From Chiridota heheva (taxonomy: Eukaryota; Echinodermata; Holothuroidea; Apodida; Chiridotidae), in contig JAIGNY010003785.1 in NCBI GenBank assembly GCA_020152595.1, forward strand, positions 144,501 through 208,500: 64,000 bases of DNA, in the 5' to 3' direction. The notes under the pieces were generated by a model, which did no database searches, was not told the DNA's origin, and was given only the letters and a program-made list of their open reading frames with translations. The translations under genes and the position numbers were made by a program. Below, piece after piece: positions 23,501-35,979 of this stretch; the stretch's first letter is position 1; each line of letters begins with the position of its first letter.

Positions 23501-26500
23501 CAAACAAGAGTCTAGCAAACAAAAGAGTCCCTAGCAAACAAGAGTCTAGCAAACAAGAGTCTAGCAAACTAGTCTAGCAAACAAGAGTCTAGCAAACAAG
23601 AGTCTAGCAAACAAGAGTCTAGCAAACAAGAGTCTAGCAAACAAGAGTCTAGCAAACAAGAGTCTAGCAAACAAGAGTCTAGCAAACAAGAGTCTAGCAA
23701 ACAAGAGTCTAGCAAACAAGAGTCTAGCAAACAAGAGTCTAGCAAACAAGAGTCTAGCAAACAAGAGTCTAGCAAACAAGAGTCTAGCAAACAGAGTCTA
23801 GCAAACAAGAGTCTAGCAAACAAGAGTCTAGCAAACAAGAGTCTAGCAAACAAGAGTCTAGCAAACAAGAGTCTAGCAAACAAGAGTCTAGCAAACAAGA
23901 GTCTAGCAAACAAGAGTCTAGCAAACAAGAGTCTAGCAAACAAGAGTCTAGCAAACAAGAGTCTAGCAAACAAGAGTCTAGCAAACAAGAGTCTAGCAAA
24001 CAAGAGTCTAGCAAACAAGAGTCTAGCAAACAAGAGTCTAGCAAACAAGAGTCTAGCAAACAAGAGTCTAGCAAACAAGAGTCTAGCAAACAAGAGTCTA
24101 GCAAACAAGAGTCTAGCAAACAAACAAGAGTCTAGCAAACAAGAGTCTAGCAAACAAACAAGAGTCTAGCAAACAAGAGTCTAGCAAACAAGAAGCAAAC
24201 AAGAGTCTAGCAAACAAGAGTCTAGCAAACAAGAGTCTAGCAAACAAGAGTCTAGCAAACAAGAGTCTAGCAAACAAGAGTCTAGCAAACTAGCAAACAA
24301 GAGTCTAGCAAACAAGAGTCTAGCAAACAAGAGTCTAGCAAACAAGAGTCTAGCAAACAAGAGTCAAACAAGAGTCTAGCAAACAAGAGTCTAGCAAACA
24401 AGAGTCTAGCAAACAAGAGTCTAGCAAACAAGAGTCTAGCAAACAAGAGTCTAGCAAACAAGAGTCTAGCAAACAAGAGTCTAGCAAACAAGAGTCTAGC
24501 AAACAAGAGTCTAGCAAACAAGAGTCAAACAAGCAAACAAGAACAAGAGTCTAGCAAACAAGAGTCTAGCAAACAAGAGTCTAGCAAACAAGAGTCTAGC
24601 AAACAAGAGTCTAGCAAACAAGAGTCTAGCAAACAAGAGTCTAGCAAACAAGAGTCTAGCAAACAAGAGTCTAGCAAACAAGAGTCTAGCAAACAAGAGT
24701 CTAGCAAACAAGAGTCTAGCAAACAAGAGTCTAGCAAACAAGAGTCTAGCAAACAAGAGTCTAGCAAACAAGAGTCTAGCAAACAAGAGTCTAGCAAACA
24801 AAGAGCAAACAAGAGTCTAGCAAACAAGAGTCTAGCAAACAAGAGTCTAGTCTAGCAAACAAACAAGAGTCTAGCAAACAAGAGTCTAGCAAACAAGAGT
24901 CTAGCAAACAAGAGTCTAGCAAACAAGAGTCTAGCAAACAAGAGTCTAGCAAACAAGAGTCTAGCAAACAAGAGTCTAGCAAACAAGAGTCTAGCAAACA
25001 AGAGTCTAGCAAACAAGAGTCTAGCAAAACAAGAGTAGCAAACAAGAGTCAAACAAGAGTCTAGCAAACAAGAGTCTAGCAAACAAGAGTCTAGCAAACA
25101 AGAGTCTAGCAAACAAGAGTCTAGCAAACAAGAGTCTAGCAAACAAGAGTCTAGCAAACAAGAGTCTAGCAAACAAGAGTCTAGCAAACAAGAGTCTAGC
25201 AAACAAGAGTCTAGCAAACAAGAGTCTAGCAAACAAGAGTCTAGCAAACAAGAGTCTAGCAAACAAGAGTCTAGCAAACAAGAGTCTAGCAAACAAGAGT
25301 CTAGCAAACAAGAGTCTAGCAAACAAGAGTCTAGCAAACAAGAGTCTAGCAAACAAGAGTCTAGCAAACAAGAGTCTAGCAAACAAGAGTCTAGCAAACA
25401 AGAGTCTAGCAAACAAGAGTCTAGCAAACAAGAGTCTAGCAAACAAGAGTCTAGCAAACAAGAGTCTAGCAAACAAGAGTCTAGCAAACAAGAGTCTAGC
25501 AAACAAGAGTCTAGCAAACAAGAGTCTAGCAAACAAGAGTCTAGCAAACAAGAGTCTAGCAAACAAGAGTCTAGCAAACAAGAGTCTAGCAAACAAGAGT
25601 CTAGCAAACAAGAGTCTAGCAAACAAGAGTCTAGCAAACAAGAGTCTAGCAAACAAGAGTCTAGCAAACAAGAGTCTAGCAAACAAGAGTCTAGCAAACA
25701 AGAGTCTAGCAAACAAGAGTCTAGCAAACAAGAGTCTAGCAAAACAAGAGTCTAGCAAACAAGAGTCTAGCAAACAAGAGTCTAGCAAACAAGAGTCTAG
25801 CAAACAAGAGTCTAGCAAACAAGAGTCTAGCAAACAAGAGTCTAGCAAACAAGAGTCTAGCAAACAAGAGTCTAGCAAACAAGAGTCTAGCAAACAAGAG
25901 TCTAGCAAACAAGAGTCTAGCAAACAAGAGTCTAGCAAACAAGAGTCTAGCAAACAAGAGTCTAGCAAACAAGAGTCTAGCAAACAAGAGTCTAGCAAAC
26001 AAGAGTCTAGCAAACAAGAGTCTAGCAAACAAGAGTCTAGCAAACAAGAGTCTAGCAAACAAGAGTCTAGCAAACAAGAGTCTAGCAAACAAGAGTCTAG
26101 CAAACAAGAGTCTAGCAAACAAGAGTCTAGCAAACAAGAGTCTAGCAAACAAGAGTCTAGCAAACAAGAGTCTAGCAAACAAGAGTCTAGCAAACAAGAG
26201 TCTAGCAAACAAGAGTCTAGCAAACAAGAGTCTAGCAAACAAGAGTCTAAACAAGAGTCTAGCAAACAAGAGTCTAGCAAACAAACAAGAGTCTAGCAAA
26301 CAAGAGTCTAGCAAACAAGAGTCTAGCAAACAAGAGTCTAGCAAACAAGAGTCTAGCAAACAAGAGTCTAGCAAACAAGAGTCTAGCAAACAAGAGTCTA
26401 GCAAACAAGAGTCTAGCAAACAAGAGTCTAGCAAACAAGAGTCTAGCAAACAAGAGTCTAGCAAACAAGAGTCTAGCAAACAAGAGTCTAGCAAACAAGA

Positions 26501-27795
26501 GTCTAGCAAACAAGAGTCTAGCAAACAAGAGTCTAGCAAACAAGAGTCTAGCAAACAAGAGTCTAGCAAACAAGAGTCTAGCAAACAAGAGTCTAGCAAA
26601 CAAGAGTCTAGCAAACAAGAGTCTAGCAAACAAGAGTCTAGCAAACAAGAGTCTAGCAAACAAGAGTCTAGCAAACAAGAGTCTAGCAAACAAGAGTCTA
26701 GCAAACAAGAGTCTAGCAAACAAGAGCAGCAAACAAGAGTCTAGCAAACAAGAGTCTAGCAAACAAGAGTCTAGCAAACAAGAGTCTAGCAAACAAGAGT
26801 CTAGCAAACAAGAGTCTAGCAAACAAGAGTCTAGCAAACAAGAGTCTAGCAAACAAGAGTCTAGCAAACAAGAGCAAACAAGAGTCTAGCAAACAAGAGT
26901 CTAGCAAACAAGAGTCTAGCAAACAAGAGTCTAGCAAACAAGAGTCTAGCAAACAAGAGTCTAGCAAACAAGAGTCTAGCAAACAAGACAAGAGTCTAGC
27001 AAAACAAGAGTCTAGCAAACAAGAGTCTAGCAAACAAGAGTCTAGCAAACAAGAGTCTAGCAAACAAGAGTCTAGCAAACAAGAGTCTAGCAAACAAGAG
27101 TCTAGCAAACAAGAGTCTAGCAAACAAGAGTCTAGCAAACAAGAGTCTAGCAAACAAGAGTCTAGCAAACAAGAGTCTAGCAAACAAGAGTCTAGCAAAC
27201 AAGAGTCTAGCAAACAAGAGTCTAGCAAACAAGAGTCTAGCAAACAAGAGTCTAGCAAACAAGAGTCTAGCAAACAAGAGTCTCAAGAGTCTAGCAAACA
27301 AGAGTCTAGCAAACAAGAGTCTAGCAAACAAGAGTCTAGCAAACAAGAGTCTAGCAAACAAGAGTCTAGCAAACAAGAGTCTAGCAAACAAGAGTCTAGC
27401 AAACAAGAGTCTAGCAAACAAGAGTCTAGCAAACAAGAGTCTAGCAAACAAGAGTCTAGCAAACAAGAGTCTAGCAAACAAGAGTCTAGCAAACAAGAGT
27501 CTAGCAAACAAGAGTCTAGCAAACAAGAGTCTAGCAAACAAGAGTCTAGCAAACAAGAGTCTAGTCTAGCAAACAAGAGTCTAGCAAACAAGAGTCTAGC
27601 AAACAAGAGTCTAGCAAACAAGAGTCTAGCAAACAAGAGTCTAGCAAACAAGAGTCTAGCAAACAAGAGTCTAGCAAACAAGAAGCAAACAAGAGTCTAG
27701 CAAACAAGAGTCTAGCAAACAAGAGTCTAGCAAACAAGAGTCTAGCAAACAAGAGTCTAGCAAACAAGAGTCTAGCAAACAAGAGTCTAGCAAAG
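17577..27795. repeat. giant 15-bp tandem array (CAAGAGTCTAGCAAA)n, ~10.2 kb
   Basis: About 680 head-to-tail copies of CAAGAGTCTAGCAAA fill most of the intron between exons d and e. Three zones can be seen: 17577-21340, mostly exact units with frequent 14-bp variants that lack one A; 21341-23565, strongly degraded with many A-to-G changes and extra C; and 23566-27795, almost perfect with rare slips. On the minus strand the unit reads as FARLL or LLDSC and stays open because 15 is a multiple of three; these frames start at TTG and are not genes. There are no spacers, so this is not a CRISPR array. Confidence 0.99.
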
Positions 27796-28300
27796 TAAAT
27801 TAATTTTCAGCAAAGTATTTAAAACAATTGTTATGTAAGTGAGAGTGTGACATCATTCTTCTATAGGAGACTTTCTACACTAGTCATTTTCATACAAACT
27901 TATAACAAGTTTAAAGTTAGTATCTCTTGTGTGCAACAATATACAACAGCAGATTTTTCTCAGTGTTGGTTGTATGTTTGCTTCCTAGATAGATATTTCA
28001 GACTAATGAGCTAATCTTGTGTGTATTTTCAGTGGTCAGTTTGGCTGGAATGCTGGCCTCTGCAAAATGATAGTGGCCAAGATGATGATGCAATACTTGG
28101 TTGATTATTTACTCAAGTACACTGCAGTATCTTTATGGACAGCTGTTACTGACTATTGGACAGCTGTTACTGGCCATAGGTCAACTTGTTTAACATGTGG
28201 TATAGGGAAGTCAGGATGATAAATGAGACACCGTTATCAAGATTAGCAACTCTGATAACATTTTAATTGTTTTGGTTTTGTGGTGTTTGGAAGGTGATTG
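27796..28300. other. intron after the giant array
   Basis: No gene. A short duplication, TGGACAGCTGTTACTG, occurs twice near 28137-28170. Confidence 0.4.
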
Positions 28301-28301
28301 C

Positions 28302-28952
28302 GTTAGGAGGTAAACAGGATGTGTATTTCTGGTAGGGATACTTGCTATACTTGCTTGAGAGAAATTGTCCATACTTGATATTATTTACCCTGTTAGGTGG
28401 AGGGTGATACATCAGAGTACTGTGACAATGAGATTTATGTGTATCCTCAGGTATTAAGTATATTACGAGGAGGTAAACAAGATGTGTATTTCTAATAGGG
28501 ATACTTGCTATACTTGCTTGAGAGAAATTGTCCATAGGTGATATTATTTACCCCGTTAGGTGGGGGGTGATACATTAGAGTACTGTGACAATGAGATTTA
28601 CGTGTATCCTCAGGTATTAAGTATATTACGAGGAGGTAAACAGGATGTGTATTTCTGGTAGGGATACTTGCTATACTTGCTTGAGAGAAATTGTCCATCG
28701 TTGATATTATTTACCCGTTAGGTGGGGGTGATACATTAGAGTACTGTGACAATGAGATTTACGTGTATCCTCAGGTATTAAGTATATTACGAGGAGGTAA
28801 ACAAGATGTGTATTTCTAATAGGGATACTTGCTATACTTGCTTGAGAGAAATTGTCCATAGGTGATATTATTTACCCTGTTAGGTGGAGGGTGATACATC
28901 AGAGTACTGTGACAATGAGATTTATGTGTATCCTCAGGTATCAAGTATATTA
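28302..28952. repeat. four ~162-bp tandem units
   Basis: Copies start near 28306, 28468, 28630 and 28791, each with GGAGGTAAACA(G/A)GATGTG and TCAGAGTACTGTGACAATG or TTAGAGTACTGTGACAATG. Copies 1/3 share one form of the first half and 2/4 another, while 1/4 and 2/3 pair in the second half. Confidence 0.95.
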
Positions 28953-29429
28953 TGCAACCGACTCAAATTACTTTGATTTTTTTCATCCAAAAGTCTTAAA
29001 ATATTTCCTCTTTGTTATAACTTCTCGTGTGAGCGGTGGCTTGAGTTTATCGAGGAGAAATATTCTGGCATTCAGGTGTATCCAATCTTTTACGTTCCTG
29101 TTTTATTTTGTACGGCCGGCCATGTCCCACGCCCGATTCATGTTTTTTTATATTGTCTTGAGCAGTTGAATAATTGTCAGCAAGGAGACAGAGATATACT
29201 TAATTAGTCTTTTCTTTATTATTTGCTGTATCAAACTAAGGACGTCACAGTACCATTCTGTTTGTGTACTAAGTGAACAGTGACCTACGTCTTTTAAAGA
29301 AGTATGCACCGATAGAGCTTTTATATGCAAAAAAAAAAAACTGCTCAAAGTTTGAGAGTAAGGGTTGATCAAAAGTTTAGATAATTCTTAATTTTTACAA
29401 AAGACAGCTCCAAATTTTAGTGTTATTAC

Positions 29430-29960
29430 CTCCGCCAACCAAGTTGGACGGAGCTTATGTTTTCGCCCCTGTTTGTCTGTTTCTTAGTTTGTCATCAAGA
29501 TATCTCAAGAACTGATGATTGGATTCTGATCAAAATTGGTGTGTGGTTTTGTTTTTGCCTAAGGACGAAGTGCGCAAAATTTGGGACATATTGGTACTGG
29601 GGAAGGGTGCAAATGGAGGGGTGGGGACATTTTAAGGTGATTTTGTCTTATTTCAGTCATGAAGATATCTCAAAAACTAATGATTGGATTTTGATTAAAT
29701 TTGGTGTGTTGTTTTGTTCCTGCCTATGGACGAAGTGATTAAAATTTCAGACATTGGAACAGGTGAAGGGTGCAAATAGGGGGGTGGGGACATGTTTTTG
29801 CCTCTATTTTTCTGTTTGTTTGTTTGTCATCAAGATATCTCAAGAAGTGACGACTGGATTTGGATCACATTTGATGTGTGGTTTTGTTCCTGCTGAAGGA
29901 AGAAGTGGTTAAAATTTGGGACGTATTGGAATAGGGGAAGAGCAAAACAAATGAAGGGGT
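29430..29960 (+). mobile_element. CCGCCAACCAAGTTGGACGG dispersed family, three subunits
   Basis: Starts ACCTCCGCCAACCAAGTTGG; then three diverged copies (about 165-190 bp) of a block with CATCAAGATATCTCAAGAA, GATTGGATT.TGAT and TGTGTGGTTTTGTT.CTGCC. The 5' block is a small palindrome (CCGCCAAC.AAGTTGGACGG). The same family is reversed at 12060-12205. Confidence 0.65.
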
Positions 29961-30402
29961 GGGCATATTTTAGGGCAAGATTTATCAACACTTAGTTAAA
30001 ACTTTTCAATGGAGTGTGTGGAACAATGAACTCATGCCATGAAAGAACAGCCATACAATGAATTTTCTGGGCTCAAAGAAAATCAAGTGAAGTGGTCTCT
30101 GGTATAAATGAAATCAAAACAATTGGTTTCTGCCATGAATAAAAATGATGGAATGTGAATCTACCCCCATATAGAGCTCAAACAATGAATGCTTAGCCTG
30201 AATTACACTGAAAACAATGATCACAAGTGAAGATCCTCAAGTGTTTAGAATGTAAATGGCAATAAGGATCAACAGTGAGAAATAGATTGTTTGGGGTTAT
30301 AACTTTGTGGGTCGAGGGTTTCTGAGATAGATTGTATTTGGCGTGGAATGAACAGGGGCGAAGGTATGCGCGCTGCAGAGTACTATATTTCTAGTTCTTT
30401 AA

Positions 30403-30563
30403 AGGCCATCTATCGTGATTAAAATGTGGTGGTGTACATTTTATTCCAAAACGTTTCCGATTGGCCCATCAATGTAAGTGCACGTTGTATCATTTTGTTT
30501 CGACCAATCAAAACACACGAATTGAAATCCATTTACCTTCATGTTAGGGACGATAACTGACCT
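30403..30563. mobile_element. 161-bp TTAA|AGGCCATCTATCG element
   Basis: Bounded by TTAA on each side; ends AGGCCATCTATCGTGATTA and TTAGGGACGATAACTGACCT are imperfect inverted repeats. Non-coding; likely a MITE. Confidence 0.6.
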
Positions 30564-30720
30564 TTAAGAAATCAGGGGAAAAAATAATTTTGAAAGGTGG
30601 GAAATGCAACCCCATTCTGTAGTTTATAACTGGTTGCATCTTGACATGCAGGTAATTAGTGTGGCAAGAAAAGAATAATGTTTTGTTTGGTTACTGTATT
30701 GTATTTCCTTCTTTTCTCAG

Positions 30721-30804
30721 GCCGATGTATTTTCATTTGGCATCATCATGTTGGAGCTCATTGCACAGGTTACAGCTGATCCCGAGCAGCTGCCAAGAAT
30801 AAAA
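30721..30804 (+). CDS. TESK: TESK-like kinase exon e (F helix)
   Basis: An 84-bp phase-0 exon encoding ADVFSFGIIMLELIA, then QVTADPEQLPRIK. DVFSFG carries the conserved F-helix Asp that anchors the regulatory spine; ADP..LPR just after it is a TESK trait. Acceptor is a strong pyrimidine tract ending CTTTTCTCAG; donor AAA|gtgagt. It joins in frame to the APE exon across 14574 bp of intron, most of which is tandem repeat. Confidence 0.93.
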
Positions 30805-31445
30805 GTGAGTTTCTGATTGGACAGTTAATCAGTTTTAAAATGCTCTAATTTCCCTCTGATTTCTTAGTTGACCATGGACAATCATTTTAAATCTTTAGTT
30901 CCTTAAAGGTGCATGTAGCCAACCAAACCGATTCGAGTCTTACTACTTTGGTGTTGGACACACTTGGATGGAGCCATTTGATCTCCAAAAGGCATTGGGA
31001 GGGTCAACCATGACAAAGAGCAATGATGATTTAAAATGACCGTTTTGACCATTTTTTAATCAGATTTTATTATTAAGTTTTCTTCATGGGGGGCTGATAA
31101 GATATCCTTTAATATCTCCAACATCTTGTTCCCCTTTCTGGGTGATTGAGGAAGCGCAAGGAAAATACCATATCCGTGAGAGAGAAGATATAACAATTAC
31201 AAGGTCGAGCAGTCAACTGTTACAAACGTTTAATAATCATTTCGTTCTGGAATATAAATTTAATCCCTTGAAATTGAACCCATTCCCATTTTTTGTTTTG
31301 TTAAGAGTCATGTGATGAGGTGCTGTCATTAAGGCCCAGATAACAAGCTTTTATTGACAATTATTTGATTTTTGTTTTTGTAAAAAAAGATCAGCATGTA
31401 TATTGTATGGTAAGTGCCATTAAAGGAGTGGTGTGTATAAGACAT
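30805..31445. other. intron e-f, first part
   Basis: No exon. CCTTAAAGGTGCATGTAGCC near 30902 looks like a lone end of the TTAA|AGG type. Confidence 0.35.
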
Positions 31446-31449
31446 TTAA

Positions 31450-31987
31450 AGGACTATGGACATCTTGCAGATTTAAGATGTGTGAAAGAGCATGAAGATC
31501 TAGAGTGGAATAGTTTGTAGAATTTGTGAAAAGCTTATTTAGTTTTCAAGTTATGACCGAACAAAGTTTCAAGATTTGTTTATTTGTCCGGAATTTGTGA
31601 TATACTAAGAGGGACACATCTGAAAATCTGTATGTAATTCTTTAAATTCTGTTCTTCAAATTCAGCCACTTGTGAATTTTAAAATGTCTATACTAGGTAC
31701 ATCATGATTCAAGGCATCACCAAGTTCTTAAAACATTTGCCCTAAGTCCAATGCTCTATTTCAAACAACATTGACAGAGGAATAGAAAACAATAGTTTTA
31801 CAAAAGGTGACAAAAGATGCTTCCCCTATTGATGTCATAGACTCTTGTGCAATAGCAGCTAAAAATTAAAAATGCTGTAAATTGGTCAATTTTTAACTAA
31901 TTTTGATGGAAGTTTTTGCTGTTTTAATGGTTAAGATCATATTTTAAACAAAAATTAATTATGCTGCCTCTAGATGTCCATAGTCCT
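31450..31987. mobile_element. 538-bp TTAA|AGGACTATGGACATCT element
   Basis: Begins AGGACTATGGACATCT and ends AGATGTCCATAGTCCT, a perfect 16-bp inverted end, with TTAA on both sides (31446-31449 and 31988-31991). No open frame of note. Non-autonomous DNA transposon, apparently complete. Confidence 0.85.
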
Positions 31988-31991
31988 TTAA

Positions 31992-33380
31992 CATAAGCAA
32001 ACATTAGGTCACCTCAAGTGCATATTGAAGAATGGTAAGACAAGACAATGGTATAGCAGTACAACTTTGGCAAAATGTGTTTCTTGTAATAAATTTGTAT
32101 TCAATTGTTAAATAACACAACATTTTAAGTTATTTTAATAATTTTATCAATTTAGTTTAAATAATTGTTTAATAACTGAAAATATTCTTGTTAAATTTTT
32201 GTGTTAAAAATGAAATTTTGGTCAAAGAATAAGAATACTAACAAACACATATTGGCCTAGTAGACCTACAATCTTGGACGATATTGTTATCACACTTTTG
32301 CCCCATTTCAATGTTGGTTTTATCAAAAGTGTCAAGGGTTGATCCTCTTTAACGAGACGAGATGAGGTACAAGGGGGCTTAAGAATGTAAGCATGCTGAA
32401 TGAATGTAAAGATTGTCTGCCTAAACTTCATTAAAAGTTTATCTATCTATTTACTGCTATTCTAGGATTTTTCCAAGAATATTTGACAGTGAGGAGTTTA
32501 CGATTGGCAGAGAATGCAAGTGTGTTAGTTTGAAATAGTTATAGATTGGAGTGTATATAATCTGAAAAAAAAAGAAAAAAGAAATTGAAGTGAAAGAATT
32601 GACAATTGAACTTGGGTAAGAATATAAGAGGCAGAATTCTTATTTGATTGTAGAGGTGGGCGGGGACAAGTTGACCTAGTTTAGCATAGAAGTAATATCA
32701 AAAATGGTTTACTTTGCTATTCAAAGTTTGATTAGCAAAGCTCACTACGTTATGTATTATAAAAATGACCAAATCGTTATCAATGTTGGCTTTGTTTCCT
32801 AATAAATTTTCAAAATTAAAGATATATCCTGAAGCAGAGTTGGTATTAATTATAAAATTTCCCATGGTTCTAAATAAAGGTGTCAAAAATCTTCCCAAGA
32901 AGAGTTGTGCCAGAAATTATATTAGTGTAGTAAATACATCTTTATATGATTTGCTCTTTTGCATTTTAATGTACCAATCATCGCACATGGGGCACATTTT
33001 TAGAGCACATATTTACCACATATACTGTTGCTTACTCAAGGAATCTATTAAAATATATATATATATATATTATTATTATTATTATTTTTTGCTATAAAAA
33101 AAAAAAAAAAACTCTTCCCGCAAATTCCTTTTTTTCCTGCAGTTAGAACCACCAGAACAGTAGATTTGTTCCAGTTCTGCCCTGGAGGTTTAGAAACATT
33201 TAAACCATCTAATATAACCTACTTCAGATTTCAAATTATAGCTTATCTTTGCATGTAACCTTTACTAAACATTGAATATTCTAGCATACAGACTTCAGAT
33301 GTAGAACATGATGTATGAGGTGTAGTGACATAGATGAGGGCCCTATTCAAATAATTTGATTTACTTCATTTTCCCACCTT
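31992..33380. other. intronic DNA, low-complexity tracts
   Basis: No gene. Contains TA/TTA runs at about 33052-33090 followed by an A run to 33112. Confidence 0.4.
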
Positions 33381-33639
33381 CACGTCATCATCATTGCCAT
33401 CGTCATGATCTCCGCCGTAATCTTCATCATCATTATTATCCCCTCTCCAATGAACTTCGTGAAGAGGGGATATAGCATCTTTACCATTCATCCGTTTGTC
33501 CACACCTATTGTCCATCCGCCCTCATGCATTGTTCAGCTACTAGGGAACAAAAGATTGCTGCCCTAGGAAAGGAGTTCCAACTATTTTTGGGTCTGATTC
33601 GATAGCATCGGGAACCTATGCGGTCATGATGGCGCGTAT

Positions 33640-34010
33640 GGGTGTATGTATGTATGTGTGTGTGTTTGTGACAGCCAGCTCGTAAACACGATATCTTAAG
33701 CATGGTACACTGGATTAATCTTATATGTGGTACACAGATAACCCATGGTCCGTTGATGTGCCCTAGGCGGGGCTTACTGACAAATTCTTGAAATAGGATA
33801 AATAAGCAATCGCTTTTGCATCATACATGCTATGATAATGTTGTTAATTATTGTGCAAATGCTAATATTGTCAACCTTTTATTAATCTGCATGAATATCA
33901 TGGAAGAAATATTTTACGATATGCAATGACATGACAGTAGTTACAAGACTTGCAAATAAATAAGCATACGAAAAAAGCATCGAAACCACAAAACTGTTTG
34001 GTTCTGGTTA
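33640..34010 (+). mobile_element. dispersed repeat with GGTACACAGATAACCCATGG block
   Basis: Shares long segments, same orientation, with 53880-55250: ACACGATATC, TACACAGATA.CCATGGT, GGGCTTACTGACAAATTCTTG, CATGGAA.AAATATTT and ATGCAATGACATGACAGT. Class unknown. Confidence 0.7.
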
Positions 34011-34294
34011 TAAATAGAAATTGATATAAAGGAAAACAAATGCATTCCAGACTTGAATAGCAGCAATTAAAGGATTTGTTCTGGAATAGAAACAAAAAGA
34101 AGTTGAATGATAGAACTGACCACTGAATGAAATTTATAATGAAGTGTCTTTGGATTATAAGAGGAAAAAAGTTAAGCATGTTTCTATTGCAAGTGTTGGA
34201 TTTAAGTTAAGGTGTGTGTTTGTGTGGGGGAGGGGGTGCTGTAGTGCAATGGCGTGAGTGGAGGTTATATTGGCGGTTGGAATGATGAGTTGGT

Positions 34295-34620
34295 TAAGAG
34301 TGTATTTGGTAGATGAGTGGATGGCAAAAGGTGTGTTGGGGTAGTATGTGAATGGATGATGGTAGGTGAATGGATGATGGTAGGTGAATGGGGGATGTTA
34401 GGTGAATGGGGATGGTAGGTGAATGGGGCATGTCGAGGAATAGAGGATGGTAGGTGAATGAAGGATGGTAGATGAATGGAGGATAGCAGGTGAAGGGGGG
34501 ATGGTAGGTGAATGGGGCATGTTGAGGAATAGAGGATAGTTGGTGAATGGAGGATGGTAGAGTAATGGAGGATAGCAGGTGAAGGGGGGATGGTAGATAA
34601 ATGTTGCATGTTGAGTTGAT
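34295..34620. repeat. GATGGTAGGTGAATG minisatellite
   Basis: Irregular copies of GGATGGTAGGTGAATGG and GGATAGCAGGTGAAGG. Open minus-strand frames (Pro/His/Ser-rich) follow the repeat. Confidence 0.9.
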
Positions 34621-34706
34621 AGAAATGAGGGGATGGGAGTTAGAGAAAAGAACGTTGGGTGGAAGATGATAAAATGATTGGTAAATGTAGGAATTAGGAT
34701 GGAGGT

Positions 34707-35390
34707 GGGATGGCATGGGGACATGATGGGATGAAATGTGGGACAGGGTGAGATGGCATGTGGGACAGGGTGGGATGGCATGTGGGACAGGGTGGCATGT
34801 GGGACAGGGTATCATAGAATGTGGTATAGGATGTCATGGCATATAGGACAGGATGGGATAGCATGTGGGACAGGGTGGCATGGCATGTGAAACAAGGTAG
34901 TGTCATGGCATTTATGACAGGCTGGGATGGCATGTGGGACAAGGTGGGATGGCATGGGAATAGAGTGTAATGACATGTCGTCTGGATTTCAAGTGAGATA
35001 GCACATGGGACGGGATGGGATTGCATGTGGTATAGGATGGAGTGGCCTATAAGACAGGGTGGGATGGCACATTGGCAGGTGGTACATGGAAGGATGGCAT
35101 GTGGGACAAGGTAGGATGGTACAGGGAGGGATGGGATGTGGAACACAGTGGCATGTTATGTGGGACAGGGAGGGATGGCATGTTGGACAGAGTGGCATGG
35201 TATATGGAACAGGGTGGCAAGGCATATGGTGAGATGTCATCTTGATTGCAGGTGTGATGGCATAGGCCTATGATGGGTCATGTTGTGGAATGGTACCTGG
35301 ATTTCATGTATGATTTCCTGTAGTGAGGGATATAGAATGGGACATGCAGAACAGAGGGTGGGGTGGCAGTTGTCACATAGGGTGGAAAGC
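34707..35390. repeat. ~22-bp minisatellite GGGATGGCATGTGGGACAGG
   Basis: Degenerate copies of GGGATGGCATGTGGGACAGG with varied spacing, closely related to the array at 85-955. Confidence 0.9.
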
Positions 35391-35440
35391 ATGTTATTAG
35401 TGGTGACGGGATTTGTATCGTTTGCAATATCTGGTTGCTG

Positions 35441-35712
35441 TTGTCGTCATCATCTTGATCACAACCATAACCATCATCATCTTGATCACCACCATAATCA
35501 TTATCATCATCATAATCTTGATCACCACCATAGTCATCATCATATTGATCACCACCATAATCATCATCATCTTTATCATCATCATCATAATTATCAGCAT
35601 CACCACCATAATTATCATCATTAACGTCATAATTATCAGCATCTTGATCACTATCATAATTATAAGCACCACCATCGTAATCATATTATTGTCACCACTA
35701 TATATTATTATC
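35441..35712. repeat. ATC/ACC microsatellite
   Basis: Runs of ATCATC and ATCTTGATCACCACCATA. Gives His-rich or Ile-rich frames that are not genes. It ends about 120 bp before exon f. Confidence 0.95.
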
Positions 35713-35831
35713 ATCACCACTACTTGTATGTTATGATCAGCATCACCTGCCATAGAATTGTACACTCCTTATTCTCTTTATAGTAGATTATAATCCTTAC
35801 AATTCTTGATTGATTTCCATTTATCCATCAG

Positions 35832-35921
35832 AACTTTTGTGTAAATGAGGCTGCTTTTCGTCTGCTATGCCCTGATGACTGCCCTTCTCGATTCCTTCAG
35901 CTTGCATTTGACTGTTGTCAG
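35832..35921 (+). CDS. TESK: TESK-like kinase exon f (C-lobe helices)
   Basis: A 90-bp phase-0 exon encoding NFCVNEAAFRLLC, then PDDCPSRFLQLAFDCCQ. It aligns with TESK NFGLD..AF......DCP..FLQL.F.CC, the G-H helix region of the C lobe. Acceptor CCATTTATCCATCAG, donor CAG|gtaagt. It lies just after an ATC-rich microsatellite and just before a reverse-strand SINE. Confidence 0.9.
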
Positions 35922-35979
35922 GTAAGTGTAAAGGTGCAAGTGAAGATGTATATAAATCAATTAGAATCCTCAATTGGAG

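Noticed and set aside
17568..27782. Many long minus-strand open frames of FARLL / LLDSC repeats (up to ~419 codons)
   Set aside because: They use TTG as start, track the 15-bp unit exactly, break at every unit-length slip, and have no non-repeat domain.
17577..27795. CRISPR-like array
   Set aside because: Units are contiguous without spacers, and the locus is eukaryotic and intronic.
35280..35736. His-rich open frames
   Set aside because: Translation of ATC/ACC microsatellite; no family match.
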